The translations under genes and the position numbers were made by a program. A DNA stretch of 21,317 nucleotides from Flammeovirgaceae bacterium (GTDB taxonomy: Bacteria; Bacteroidota; Bacteroidia; Cytophagales; Cyclobacteriaceae), in contig CANGUI010000006.1 in the NCBI GenBank assembly GCA_947457025.1, positions 1 through 21,317 on the forward strand. Reading direction: 5' to 3'. This document shows positions 7,935 to 14,430 of this stretch, in pieces. Below the pieces are notes generated by a model. That model saw only the letters and a list, made by a program, of their open reading frames with translations. It was not told where the DNA came from and did not search any database. Position 1 is the first letter of the stretch, and each line of letters opens with the position of its first letter.

Positions 7935-7948
7935 CAGTCGGAGGACTG
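7935..7948 (+). promoter_or_regulatory. Shine-Dalgarno sequence in a small hairpin
   Basis: CAGTC (7935-7939) and GACTG (7944-7948) are perfect complements around the four-base loop GGAG. The ribosome-binding sequence GGAGGA (7940-7945), a fitting distance before ATG 7955, is therefore in the loop and the first stem pairs. A strong Shine-Dalgarno is itself unusual next to the other genes here. The hairpin may tune translation; this is inference. Confidence 0.45.
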
Positions 7949-7954
7949 ATCCGT

Positions 7955-8767
7955 ATGGCCAAGAAACCGAAAAAATCTGCAAGTAAACCTGCTAAGCCAG
8001 CAGCGAAAGCAAAACCAGCCCCTAAAGCCGGCAAAGCCAAAATGGCGCCGGCAAAACCGGTAGTTAAGAAGGCAGCCCCCGCAAAGCCGGCAAAACCAGT
8101 GGCCAAGAAGGCTGGGCCCGTAAAGCCGGTAGCGGCAAAACCCGCGCCAAAGCAAGCCGTAGCGAAGCCAGTACCATCTCCCAAAGCAGTCAAGCCTGCA
8201 GCGGAAAAGGTGGATAAAAAGGCATCTATCAAGACGGCCGCGGCTCCCACCATGAAAACAACAACGGTGACCGCACCCAAGAAGAGTGAAGGAACGGGGC
8301 AGCCCAAGGTTGCACCCCAATTAACGATCTTTCCGCAACTCACGCAGCGACCAATCGCGCACAAGCCCCAGAAGGCAACCGTGGAAGACAACCGCACACG
8401 CTACAGCGAGGAGGAGTTAAAAGAGTTTGAGGTGCTGATCCTGGCCAAGCTTGACAAGGCCCGGGAGGAGTTCAGGTTGCTGAAAGACACGCTGAATCGC
8501 ACCAATGATGAGGGCACGGACGCAACATCCGGCGGCAACACGAAGGTATTGGAAGACGGTGCCGAAACGGCTGAGAAAGAAAACCTCAGCCAGTTGGCTG
8601 CGCGTCAGCAGAAATACATTACCAATCTGGAAAATGCCCTGGTGCGGATCAAAAATGGTTCGTACGGCATCTGTTCGGTTACCGGCAAACTCATCTCGAA
8701 AGAGAGACTCATTGCGGTTCCGCACACCACACAATCGATCGAAGCAAAAATGATGAAGCAGGACTAA
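7955..8767 (+). CDS. DksA/TraR-like protein with histone-H1-like tail
   Basis: 270 aa. The C-terminal half (about 147-270) is a DksA/TraR-type coiled coil (YSEEELKEFEVLILAKLDKAREE onward, long helical) followed by the zinc-finger position YGICSVTGKLISKERLIAVP. DksA-family proteins bind RNA polymerase through the secondary channel. Only the first of the four zinc cysteines is present: the C-x2-C-x17-C-x2-C positions read Cys240, Thr243, Ser261 and Ala264, so zinc binding is not expected. Similar degenerate fingers are, to my knowledge, common in Bacteroidota. Residues 1-125 are low complexity, made largely of Lys, Ala and Pro in PAK/KPA/AKKA repeats like histone H1 C-tails and bacterial H1-like proteins, suggesting DNA or RNA binding. 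It ends 13 bp before scpB, so the two are likely one operon. Confidence 0.85.
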   Translation: MAKKPKKSASKPAKPAAKAKPAPKAGKAKMAPAKPVVKKAAPAKPAKPVAKKAGPVKPVAAKPAPKQAVAKPVPSPKAVKPAAEKVDKKASIKTAAAPTMKTTTVTAPKKSEGTGQPKVAPQLTIFPQLTQRPIAHKPQKATVEDNRTRYSEEELKEFEVLILAKLDKAREEFRLLKDTLNRTNDEGTDATSGGNTKVLEDGAETAEKENLSQLAARQQKYITNLENALVRIKNGSYGICSVTGKLISKERLIAVPHTTQSIEAKMMKQD

Positions 8768-8780
8768 GCCCTGCGTGCCC

Positions 8781-9350
8781 ATGGATTTCCTGCAAAACCA
8801 CGTAGAAGCATTGGTATTCTGTTCGCCGGTTCCGGCCAAAATAGCCGAGATCAAGGCGTGCCTCTCCGAGATGTTCAATGCCGACGTGCCAGATGACGAC
8901 ATCCAGCAAGCCCTGCAGCGACTGGAGGAAAAATATGCTGCGGAGGAATATGCTTTTCAATTGAACCGGGCCGGCGGCGGCTACCAGTTCGTTACCAAGC
9001 CTGCCTACCAAACCAGCATCGGCATTATGCTGAAGCAACAGTCGAAAAAGCGGCTGTCTACCTCGGCGATGGAAACCTTATCGATCATTGCGTATAAGCA
9101 GCCAATCTCGAAAACTGAAGTTGAAAATATCCGGGGAGTAAACTGCGATTACGCCATTCAAAAATTGTTGGATAAGGGGCTGATAGAAATTCGTGGTAAA
9201 GCGGAAACAATCGGCCGGCCGATGCTGTACGGAACAAGCGCACGTTTTATGGAGTACTTCGGCATCAACGATATCCATGAGCTGCCTACTCCGAAAGACT
9301 TTACGCAAGAGCCCAACACCATCGGGGAAACGCCCGATCACCAATTGTAG
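8781..9350 (+). CDS. scpB: Segregation and condensation protein B
   Basis: Winged-helix subunit of the SMC-ScpA-ScpB condensin, which compacts and separates chromosomes. 189 aa from ATG 8781; a GTG at 8775 would add only two residues. Seen: an N-terminal helix typical of ScpB (NHVEALVFCSPVPAKIAEI) and the family signature around SAMETLSIIAYKQPISKTEVE, RGVNCDYAIQKLLDKGLIE and GRPMLYGTS. The C-terminus is a short, polar tail. It follows the DksA-like gene by 13 bp and is followed within 10 bp by a terminator, so this is the distal gene of the unit. scpA is not in the window. Confidence 0.95.
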   Translation: MDFLQNHVEALVFCSPVPAKIAEIKACLSEMFNADVPDDDIQQALQRLEEKYAAEEYAFQLNRAGGGYQFVTKPAYQTSIGIMLKQQSKKRLSTSAMETLSIIAYKQPISKTEVENIRGVNCDYAIQKLLDKGLIEIRGKAETIGRPMLYGTSARFMEYFGINDIHELPTPKDFTQEPNTIGETPDHQL

Positions 9351-9359
9351 TAAAAAAGC

Positions 9360-9389
9360 AAAAAAGCGACCCTCGGGAATCGCTTTTTT
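9360..9389 (+). terminator. Intrinsic terminator after scpB
   Basis: AAAAAAGCGA (9360-9369) pairs perfectly with TCGCTTTTTT (9380-9389) around a 10-base loop. A T-run on the plus strand closes it. The A/T arms make it potentially bidirectional. Confidence 0.85.
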
Positions 9390-9404
9390 GAAATGGGTCC
9401 GGGT

Positions 9405-9438
9405 TGTTAGAATTTATCTTGCAAATACCTTTCTAACA
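9405..9438. repeat. 8-bp inverted repeat in an intergenic region
   Basis: TGTTAGAA (9405-9412) and TTCTAACA (9431-9438) are perfect complements with an 18-base spacer. It lies between the scpB terminator and the end of the DUF2141 gene; it could be a binding site or a 3'-end structure. No gene is supported in 9390-9568. Confidence 0.35.
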
Positions 9439-9568
9439 TTTATGGCGTCTTTGGCCGATCTCACGCGTTGGATTTTTACCCAGACTCCCGCCGGGTACCT
9501 TTTCAACATCTGCCTTGTATAACGCGCAAATACGAGAGGATTCCTTCAAAAACTCATTGAGATCAGTT

Positions 9569-10021
9569 CTAGTTAATCAGTTCAACTTCGAACACGTCTG
9601 TCGAGCCTGTGAAACTGATTTTACACTTGTCGAAATTTGGCTTTCTCAACGTTGGTTTGAAATTTTGTGAGAATGCAAAGGGCTCTTTCGGGTAGCCGAA
9701 CAGGTTGCTTTCTAACTGGCCACTGTTGTCGACATCCTGATAGATGGCAAGCGCATACTCCCCCGGCTCAATATCATCCCAGCGAACCGTTACGTCACCG
9801 GTCTTACCCGGTACGAAGGATTTGGCGAAGGCATGCTTCTGCGGAGTCGGGAAGTCATTGGTAACCCGGTAAAATCCCACGTGGAGGGTGGCATTTGGAT
9901 CCTGCACCTGCGTGATCTTCAGGGTAAACGTGGCTTTGGGCGATGACTGGCTGGGTGATGTTAATCCGATGAGGACAAACAGCAACAGCATGGAAGTTGA
10001 TTTTAGGATGTGTTTTTTCAT
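9569..10021 (-). CDS. Secreted DUF2141 domain protein
   Basis: 150 aa. ATG at 10021 gives a signal peptide (MKKHILKSTSMLLLFVLIGL followed by a polar Ser/Pro stretch), so the protein is probably periplasmic or surface exposed; an upstream in-frame start at 10087 would run through the palindrome and spoil the signal. The mature part matches DUF2141: VGFYRV, DDIEPGEYALAIYQDVDNSG (82-101) and FGYPKEPFAFSQNF (108-121). The Asp-rich DVDNSG loop suggests calcium binding, but the biochemical role of the family is not known to me. It lies downstream of the Crp/Fnr gene on the same strand, with a 16-bp palindrome 58 bp before its start, so it is a good candidate target of that regulator. Confidence 0.85.
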   Translation of the reverse strand: MKKHILKSTSMLLLFVLIGLTSPSQSSPKATFTLKITQVQDPNATLHVGFYRVTNDFPTPQKHAFAKSFVPGKTGDVTVRWDDIEPGEYALAIYQDVDNSGQLESNLFGYPKEPFAFSQNFKPTLRKPNFDKCKISFTGSTDVFEVELIN

Positions 10022-10049
10022 GGGTCTGTGTGTTTTGTTTATGATGACA

Positions 10050-10057
10050 CAAAATTG
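10050..10057 (-). promoter_or_regulatory. Near-match -7 box for the DUF2141 gene
   Basis: On the minus strand CAATTTTG matches TAnnTTTG except for the first base. It would start transcription near 10044, leaving about 22 nt before ATG 10021, and would put the palindrome at 10080-10095 around -43. Confidence 0.35.
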
Positions 10058-10079
10058 ACACCTACCGGACGGCACCACC

Positions 10080-10095
10080 TGTAACAAATGTTACA
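10080..10095. promoter_or_regulatory. Palindrome, likely Crp/Fnr-family operator
   Basis: TGTAACAAATGTTACA is a perfect 6-4-6 palindrome. Its spacing and half-sites resemble the Crp/Fnr superfamily pattern (TGTnAn6TnACA and TTGATn4ATCAA types). It lies 5 bp past the stop of a Crp/Fnr-type gene and 58 bp before the DUF2141 start. With the near-match -7 box at 10050-10057 its centre sits near -43, the position of class II activator sites. Confidence 0.6.
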
Positions 10096-10100
10096 AAGTA

Positions 10101-10697
10101 TCAGGGGTGCATAATTTTTCTGCGGATTCGGCTAAGCGACGGACGTGCGATGCCCAGGTAAGATGAGAGGTACGACAGGGATATGCGGTTTACCAAAGTC
10201 GGATTCTCCAGCAGGAAATGGCTGTATCGCTGCACGGCGCTTTCAAACAGAAAACCTTCAATACGCTTTTGCTGGCTCTTGAAAAGTTCCTCGGCTATCA
10301 GACGCCCATATCGTTCGAGAGACGGGAACCGGACGTAGGCCTCTTGCATCACGGTATACGGGATGTTCACCATCACCGTATTCTCAAGACATTGAAATAA
10401 GTAGCGACTTGGGGTTTGATTCAGGAAAGCAACATAATCAGTAGCGAACGTATTTTCTTTTGCAAAACGGATCGTGACTTCGTCACCAAGAAGATCTACA
10501 TAATAAGCCCGCAGTAATCCGGAAAATACAAAGCCAACACTTTTTTGCAGGGTGTGAGCCTGAACATAGTACTGTTTAACCGCCAGCGTTGTAATGGTTA
10601 ATCGTTGGCGCAGGAAATTGAGAGCTGGCTCTTTAACCTGCGGGCAAGTTTCCCTGACCGTATTCAGATACGTCTCGATGGGTGCATGCAGTTTCAT
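10101..10697 (-). CDS. Crp/Fnr-family transcriptional regulator
   Basis: 198 aa cytoplasmic regulator. The N-terminal two thirds is a cyclic-nucleotide-binding-like beta barrel (TLQKSVGFVFSGLLRAYYVDLLGDEVTIRF, with the FVFSGLLR turn typical of Bacteroidota members), then a dimerisation helix, and a C-terminal helix-turn-helix (SLSYLSSYLGIARPSLSRIRRKI) with the usual Ser/Arg recognition residues. No cluster of cysteines for an Fe-S cofactor is present in the N-terminus, so it is not a classical Fnr. The residues that would contact cAMP are not obvious and the effector is unknown. A promoter-like pair lies upstream (10708-10739). The gene is followed directly by the palindrome at 10080-10095 and the DUF2141 gene, which it may control. 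Confidence 0.9.
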   Translation of the reverse strand: MKLHAPIETYLNTVRETCPQVKEPALNFLRQRLTITTLAVKQYYVQAHTLQKSVGFVFSGLLRAYYVDLLGDEVTIRFAKENTFATDYVAFLNQTPSRYLFQCLENTVMVNIPYTVMQEAYVRFPSLERYGRLIAEELFKSQQKRIEGFLFESAVQRYSHFLLENPTLVNRISLSYLSSYLGIARPSLSRIRRKIMHP

Positions 10698-10707
10698 CTC
10701 GGCAAGG

Positions 10708-10739
10708 TAAAAATAGCGCGGTCCGCTGCTGTTGCCAAA
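10708..10739 (-). promoter_or_regulatory. Candidate promoter of the Crp/Fnr gene
   Basis: On the minus strand TTTG (10736-10739) and TATTTTTA (10708-10715, one mismatch from TAnnTTTG) are 20 bp apart, just before ATG 10697. Confidence 0.45.
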
Positions 10740-10747
10740 TTGGGTTA

Positions 10748-10764
10748 GGGTTGTGCAGCAACCC
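10748..10764 (-). other. Hairpin between the pseudouridine synthase and Crp/Fnr genes
   Basis: GGGTTG (10748-10753) pairs with CAACCC (10759-10764) around a 5-base loop, 22 bp after the pseudouridine synthase stop on the minus strand. There is no T-run, so a terminator role is uncertain. Confidence 0.3.
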
Positions 10765-10786
10765 GCCCGCGTATCATGCGCGTGCG

Positions 10787-11815
10787 TTAATGGTATTTAA
10801 CATAGTGTTCCCATTTATCCAGCACGGCACGAAAATCATCGGGCAGTTCCGAATCGAAGCGCATGAACTGGCCATGCACGGGGTGTACAAAGCCAAGCGT
10901 TTTGGCGTGCAGCGCCTGCCGGGGCATGAGCTTGAAGCAATTATCTACAAACTGCCGGTACTTGGAAAACACGGTTCCTTTAACGAGATCACTACCTCCA
11001 TACATCTCATCATTAAACAAGGGATGGCCGAGGTATTTCAGATGCGCACGAATCTGGTGCGTTCGTCCGGTTTCCAGTTTGCACTCAATCAAAGAAACAT
11101 AGCGCAGCGGCTGTAGCGTGCGGTAGTGCGTGACGGCCGTCCGGCCGAAATCTCCTTCCGGAAATGCGGTGGTCAGTCTGCGGTCTTTCAGGCTTCGCCC
11201 GACATTGACATTGATGGTCCCCGCCGGTGGATCGGGTTCACCCCAGACCAACGCCCAATAGGTACGCTCGATGGTGTGATCAAAAAACTGCCTGGCCAGA
11301 TGGGTCATGCATGCTTCTGTTTTGGCGATCACCAGCAAGCCGGATGTGTCTTTGTCGATCCGGTGCACAAGGCCGGGCCGTCCTTCGTTATTCGGGAGTG
11401 TGGGCAGGTGCTGAAAGTGCCAGGTCAGGGCATTCACCAGCGTGCCGCTCCAGTTCTGATAGGCCGGATGCACCACCATGCCGGCCGGTTTGTTCACCAC
11501 CAGCAGACTGTCATCCTCGAAGACAATATTCAGCTGAATGTTTTCGGGTACTACATCCGTATCGCGTGGCGGTTCCGGCAGCGACACGGTGATGACATCC
11601 TGCGGATGAACTTTGTAGTTGGGTTTGATGGCCTTCTCATTCACGCGAATGAAGCCTTCATGAAGCGCCCGCTGCAACTTGGTGCGTGTTACGTTCGGCA
11701 ACCGGTCCATTAAAAACCGGTCGATGCGGAGGAGGCTCTGCCTGGGGTCGGCTACGATGCGGTGGTGTTCAAACAACTCGTCATCGCGATCGTCTTCTTC
11801 TTCGCCTGTACTCAC
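10787..11815 (-). CDS. rluD: RluA-family pseudouridine synthase (RluD-like)
   Basis: Isomerises uridine to pseudouridine in RNA; RluD-type enzymes modify the helix 69 loop of 23S rRNA. 342 aa. An acidic N-terminus is followed by an S4 RNA-binding domain (about 29-80: LLRIDRFLMDRLPNVTRTKLQRALHEGFIRVN) and the catalytic domain with the signature PGLVHRIDKDTSGLLVIAKT, whose Asp154 is the catalytic residue, and RTHQIRAHLKYLGHPL downstream. S4 domain plus length favours RluD over RluA, but the exact target is not provable from sequence. The start is GTG at 11815, with no other start before Met36. It lies 16 bp after the gdhA stop, with a -7-like box in the gap. Confidence 0.92.
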   Translation of the reverse strand: MSTGEEEDDRDDELFEHHRIVADPRQSLLRIDRFLMDRLPNVTRTKLQRALHEGFIRVNEKAIKPNYKVHPQDVITVSLPEPPRDTDVVPENIQLNIVFEDDSLLVVNKPAGMVVHPAYQNWSGTLVNALTWHFQHLPTLPNNEGRPGLVHRIDKDTSGLLVIAKTEACMTHLARQFFDHTIERTYWALVWGEPDPPAGTINVNVGRSLKDRRLTTAFPEGDFGRTAVTHYRTLQPLRYVSLIECKLETGRTHQIRAHLKYLGHPLFNDEMYGGSDLVKGTVFSKYRQFVDNCFKLMPRQALHAKTLGFVHPVHGQFMRFDSELPDDFRAVLDKWEHYVKYH

Positions 11816-11820
11816 AGGAG

Positions 11821-11828
11821 CAAAGGTA
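11821..11828 (-). promoter_or_regulatory. Possible -7 box in the gdhA-rluD gap
   Basis: On the minus strand TACCTTTG matches TAnnTTTG exactly and lies in the 16-bp gap after gdhA. It would start the mRNA at or within a base or two of the GTG start, giving a nearly leaderless transcript. No -33 box is visible. Confidence 0.3.
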
Positions 11829-11831
11829 GCA

Positions 11832-13184
11832 TTAAATCACTCCCTGGGCCTGCATGGCATTTGCTACCTTTATAAATCCGGCGATGTTTGCCCCCACCAG
11901 GTAGTTGTCGGGCTTGCCAAATTTTTGCGCGGCCTTCAGTGATGCCTCGTGAATGTCTTTCATGATACTGCGGAGGCGGGCATCAACTTCTTCGCGCGAC
12001 CAGTTAGCGCCCATGTAATTCTGCGTCATTTCCAGTCCGGAGGTGGCCACTCCACCCGCGTTGCTGGCTTTACCTGGTGCATACAATACACCCTGATCAA
12101 TGAAAGCGTTAATCCCCTCGATGGTGGTGGGCATGTTTGCGCCCTCGGCCACTAATTTCACACCGTTCTGGATCAGGTTTTTGGCGTCTTTACCATTCAG
12201 TTCGTTTTGTGTGGCGCACGGAAAGGCACACTGCGCCGGCACACTCCATAACGGGTTGTGATCGGCATTCGGATCTGTGGCCGTATAGCTGCATGTGAAC
12301 TTCTCCGCATATTCCTGAATTCGTCCACGACGGTTATTTTTAAGGTCTTTGATGAATTCCAGTTTTTCCTGTGTAATCCCATTCTCGTCATAAATAAACC
12401 CGTTGGAGTCGGATGCCGTAACGGCTTTACCTCCAAGGTGAATGATTTTTTCAATCGCATACTGCGCCACGTTGCCGGAGCCGGAAACCAGACAGGTTTT
12501 TCCTTTGATCGAATCGCCTTTTGCCTGCAGCATGTTCTCCGCAAAATAGATCAATCCATAGCCTGTTGCTTCGGTGCGGATAAGGCTGCCGCCCCAGCCG
12601 ATGCCCTTGCCGGTGAACACGCCGGTAAATTCATTCTTGATTTTTTTATAGGCCCCGAACATATAACCAATTTCGCGCGCGCCCACCCCGATGTCGCCCG
12701 CGGGCACATCCATGCGGTGGCTGATGTGGCGTGCGAGTTCGCTCATAAAGGCCTGGCAAAAATGCATCACTTCGTTATCCGATTTTCCTTTCGGATCGAA
12801 GTCGCTGCCGCCTTTTCCGCCACCCATCGGCACCCCGGTAAGGGCGTTCTTAAAGATCTGCTCGAAGGCCAGGAACTTCAACACACTGGCATTGACGGAA
12901 GGATGAAAACGAAGCCCGCCCTTGTAGGGGCCAATGGCGCTGTTCATCTGCACGCGGTAGCCGCGGTTGACATGCACTTCGCCGCGGTCGTCCTGCCACG
13001 TTACGCGGAAGGAGATCATCCGCTCGGGCTCAAGCATACGCTCCAGAATTTTGAGGCGCGCAAATTCCGGATGTTTCTCAAATACGGGCGCGATACTTTC
13101 GATCACTTCCTGTGCGGCCTGGAGAAATTCCGGCTCGTGGGGGTTGCGTTGCCTGACTTGCGCCAGAAGTTCAGCGGTATTCAT
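11832..13184 (-). CDS. gdhA: NADP-type glutamate dehydrogenase
   Basis: Reversible reductive amination of 2-oxoglutarate to glutamate, ammonia assimilation; cytoplasmic hexamer. 450 aa, the standard length of the bacterial 50-kDa class. Seen: substrate-binding Lys88 in GPYKGGLRFH, the catalytic Lys124 in PMGGGKGGSDFDPKG (119-133), Asp164 in DVPAGDIGVG, the dinucleotide fold VSGSGNVAQYAIEK, and EGANMPTT followed by PGKASNAGGVATSGLEM near the C-terminus. The class is usually NADPH-dependent and biosynthetic. The ATG at 13184 fits the family N-terminus. Upstream (13185-13305) I see no strong promoter match. The rluD-like gene follows after 16 bp. Confidence 0.97.
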   Translation of the reverse strand: MNTAELLAQVRQRNPHEPEFLQAAQEVIESIAPVFEKHPEFARLKILERMLEPERMISFRVTWQDDRGEVHVNRGYRVQMNSAIGPYKGGLRFHPSVNASVLKFLAFEQIFKNALTGVPMGGGKGGSDFDPKGKSDNEVMHFCQAFMSELARHISHRMDVPAGDIGVGAREIGYMFGAYKKIKNEFTGVFTGKGIGWGGSLIRTEATGYGLIYFAENMLQAKGDSIKGKTCLVSGSGNVAQYAIEKIIHLGGKAVTASDSNGFIYDENGITQEKLEFIKDLKNNRRGRIQEYAEKFTCSYTATDPNADHNPLWSVPAQCAFPCATQNELNGKDAKNLIQNGVKLVAEGANMPTTIEGINAFIDQGVLYAPGKASNAGGVATSGLEMTQNYMGANWSREEVDARLRSIMKDIHEASLKAAQKFGKPDNYLVGANIAGFIKVANAMQAQGVI

Positions 13185-13255
13185 AATGGGGGTTTCTTTG
13201 TGTGGACTTTACAACCGCTCCCGAAGAGCAGGTAGAAAGTCGGACAAGATACCAT

Positions 13256-13281
13256 CGCGCAACTACAAAAAAAAGTGCGCG
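13256..13281. repeat. Inverted repeat between gdhA and the transporter genes
   Basis: CGCGCA (13256-13261) and TGCGCG (13276-13281) are perfect complements; the 14-base spacer contains an A8 run on the plus strand. It could be a 3'-end structure for the transporter pair or part of the gdhA control region. The T-run is inside the loop, so it is not a standard terminator. Confidence 0.3.
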
Positions 13282-13305
13282 GCATCAGGACCAGGTCGGA
13301 ATCGG

Positions 13306-13716
13306 TTAGTCGGGCAGGTATTTCTGAAATCGCCCGTACAGCCAGGTGCCCGCCAGAGCCGCCAGCAGTACGATGCCCGACGCCCAGTAGCCCGCACCAA
13401 CCTGCACATAGAGCGGACCCGGGCATGCACCTGTTAGGGCCCATCCAAAACCGAAAATGAAGCTGCCAATGATGATGCCGTGATGATACACTTTCACAGG
13501 CGACTCAACGCGTTCGCCCTCCAGCGTTTTCACATTTGCTTTTTTTAACAGCAGGATGCCCAACGCACCCGTAGGAATGGCGGTCATGAAAATGCCAAAC
13601 ATGTGGAATCCCTCAAACCGGAACATCTCCTGCATGCGGTACCACGAAACAGCCTCTCCTTTTGTCAGAGCAAGTCCGAAGAACGCACCGATCACCACAA
13701 ACATGAACTTCTTCAT
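13306..13716 (-). CDS. YeeE/YedE-type half transporter, C-terminal half (DUF6691-like)
   Basis: 136-aa inner-membrane protein with about four hydrophobic segments (5-17, 38-58, 80-96, 110-127). It carries GWALTGACPGPLY (91-103), whose Cys98 matches one of the conserved sulfur-relaying cysteines of the YeeE/YedE (TsuA) thiosulfate transporter family. The start at 13716 is chosen because its ATG overlaps the TGA of the upstream half in ATGA, so translation is coupled; a longer in-frame start at 13902 would lie deep in the upstream gene. Family members in other bacteria have both halves in one chain, so this is one half of a two-chain transporter. Substrate (thiosulfate or another sulfur anion) is inferred. 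Confidence 0.85.
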   Translation of the reverse strand: MKKFMFVVIGAFFGLALTKGEAVSWYRMQEMFRFEGFHMFGIFMTAIPTGALGILLLKKANVKTLEGERVESPVKVYHHGIIIGSFIFGFGWALTGACPGPLYVQVGAGYWASGIVLLAALAGTWLYGRFQKYLPD

Positions 13717-14273
13717 AATGCCAGAATCCAGGGTAAGACAAAAGCCGAGAACAAGATGCCCCCCGCGAAAAAGCAGGCCGTTGCCAGCAGGGAGGGCCAC
13801 TGCAAGGCAGATAGGCCGAGGATGCCGTGGCCGGATGTACAGCCGCGTGCGTAGCGGGTGCCGAAACCTACCAACAGACCGCCCAGTACCAACAACAACC
13901 AACCTTTAACAGATGCCAGTTGGTGCACATTGAAGAGCGAGGGCGGCAGCAATCCGGGCTCCAATGGAACGGATTTTGATTCGAGGTACGCCACTGTTTT
14001 TGCGCTGATTTGTACCGGCTCCGGATTCCGAAATACAACGCCCCCCAGGAAGCCACCGCCAATAAGCCCCACGGCGAAGTACAGGTTCCAGCTCTCTTTT
14101 TTCCAGTCGAACTTGAATAAGGGAATGTTGGCAGGTAAGCACGCAGCACAGATCTGGCGGAAGGAGGACGAGATGCCGAGCCGTTTGTTGCCGACCCATA
14201 TAAGCAATGGCACGGTGATCCCGATGCAGGGTCCGGCCACGTACCAGGGCCACGGTTTCATGAGGAAGTCCAT
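13713..14273 (-). CDS. YeeE/YedE-type half transporter, N-terminal half
   Basis: 186-aa inner-membrane protein with several hydrophobic segments (11-27, 64-81, 123-138, 160-182). Conserved features: [10 protein letters not shown] (6-15), [15 protein letters not shown] (33-47, Cys42 and Cys45) and [16 protein letters not shown] (138-153), whose Cys145 corresponds to the RGCTSGHG cysteine of the TsuA family. ATG 14273 is preferred over a TTG at 14297, because relatives begin close to the PWPWY motif and the TTG falls in a possible -7 region. Its TGA overlaps the next ATG. No rhodanese, persulfide dioxygenase or sulfide:quinone oxidoreductase, frequent neighbours of such genes, is nearby. Confidence 0.87.
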   Translation of the reverse strand: MDFLMKPWPWYVAGPCIGITVPLLIWVGNKRLGISSSFRQICAACLPANIPLFKFDWKKESWNLYFAVGLIGGGFLGGVVFRNPEPVQISAKTVAYLESKSVPLEPGLLPPSLFNVHQLASVKGWLLLVLGGLLVGFGTRYARGCTSGHGILGLSALQWPSLLATACFFAGGILFSAFVLPWILAL

Positions 14274-14405
14274 TTGGATGTTGTTGACCGCCTGCAAAGT
14301 AATAATCTACTGATCTTATAGACAAATAAATCTCATTCACTTTTTGTCTCTTTTGAAGACGATTTGCCCGAGAGATGGTTGTTACATGCAGATCGGGCGC
14401 CTGAA

Positions 14406-14426
14406 GTTTAACCCTTGTGGGTTGAA
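14406..14426. terminator. Weak hairpin after the antiporter gene
   Basis: AACCC (14410-14414) and GGGTT (14419-14423) pair around TTGT, extended by T/A pairs at both ends. It starts 8 bp after the antiporter stop on the minus strand but has no good T-run there. The rest of 14298-14430, between the transporter pair and the antiporter, contains no supportable gene. Confidence 0.3.
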
Positions 14427-14430
14427 ATGA

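Noticed and set aside
8670..8750. Loss of zinc cysteines in the DksA-like protein as a decay signal
   Set aside because: The surrounding fold residues are intact and similar degenerate fingers are common in Bacteroidota relatives, so this is more likely a lineage trait than a broken gene.
9442..9522. 26-codon mini-frame after scpB (MASLADLTRW start)
   Set aside because: Too short and without a ribosome-binding site or conserved neighbour; cannot be distinguished from chance.
12258..13235. 325-codon plus-strand frame over gdhA
   Set aside because: Fully antisense to an unmistakable glutamate dehydrogenase; no recognisable domain.
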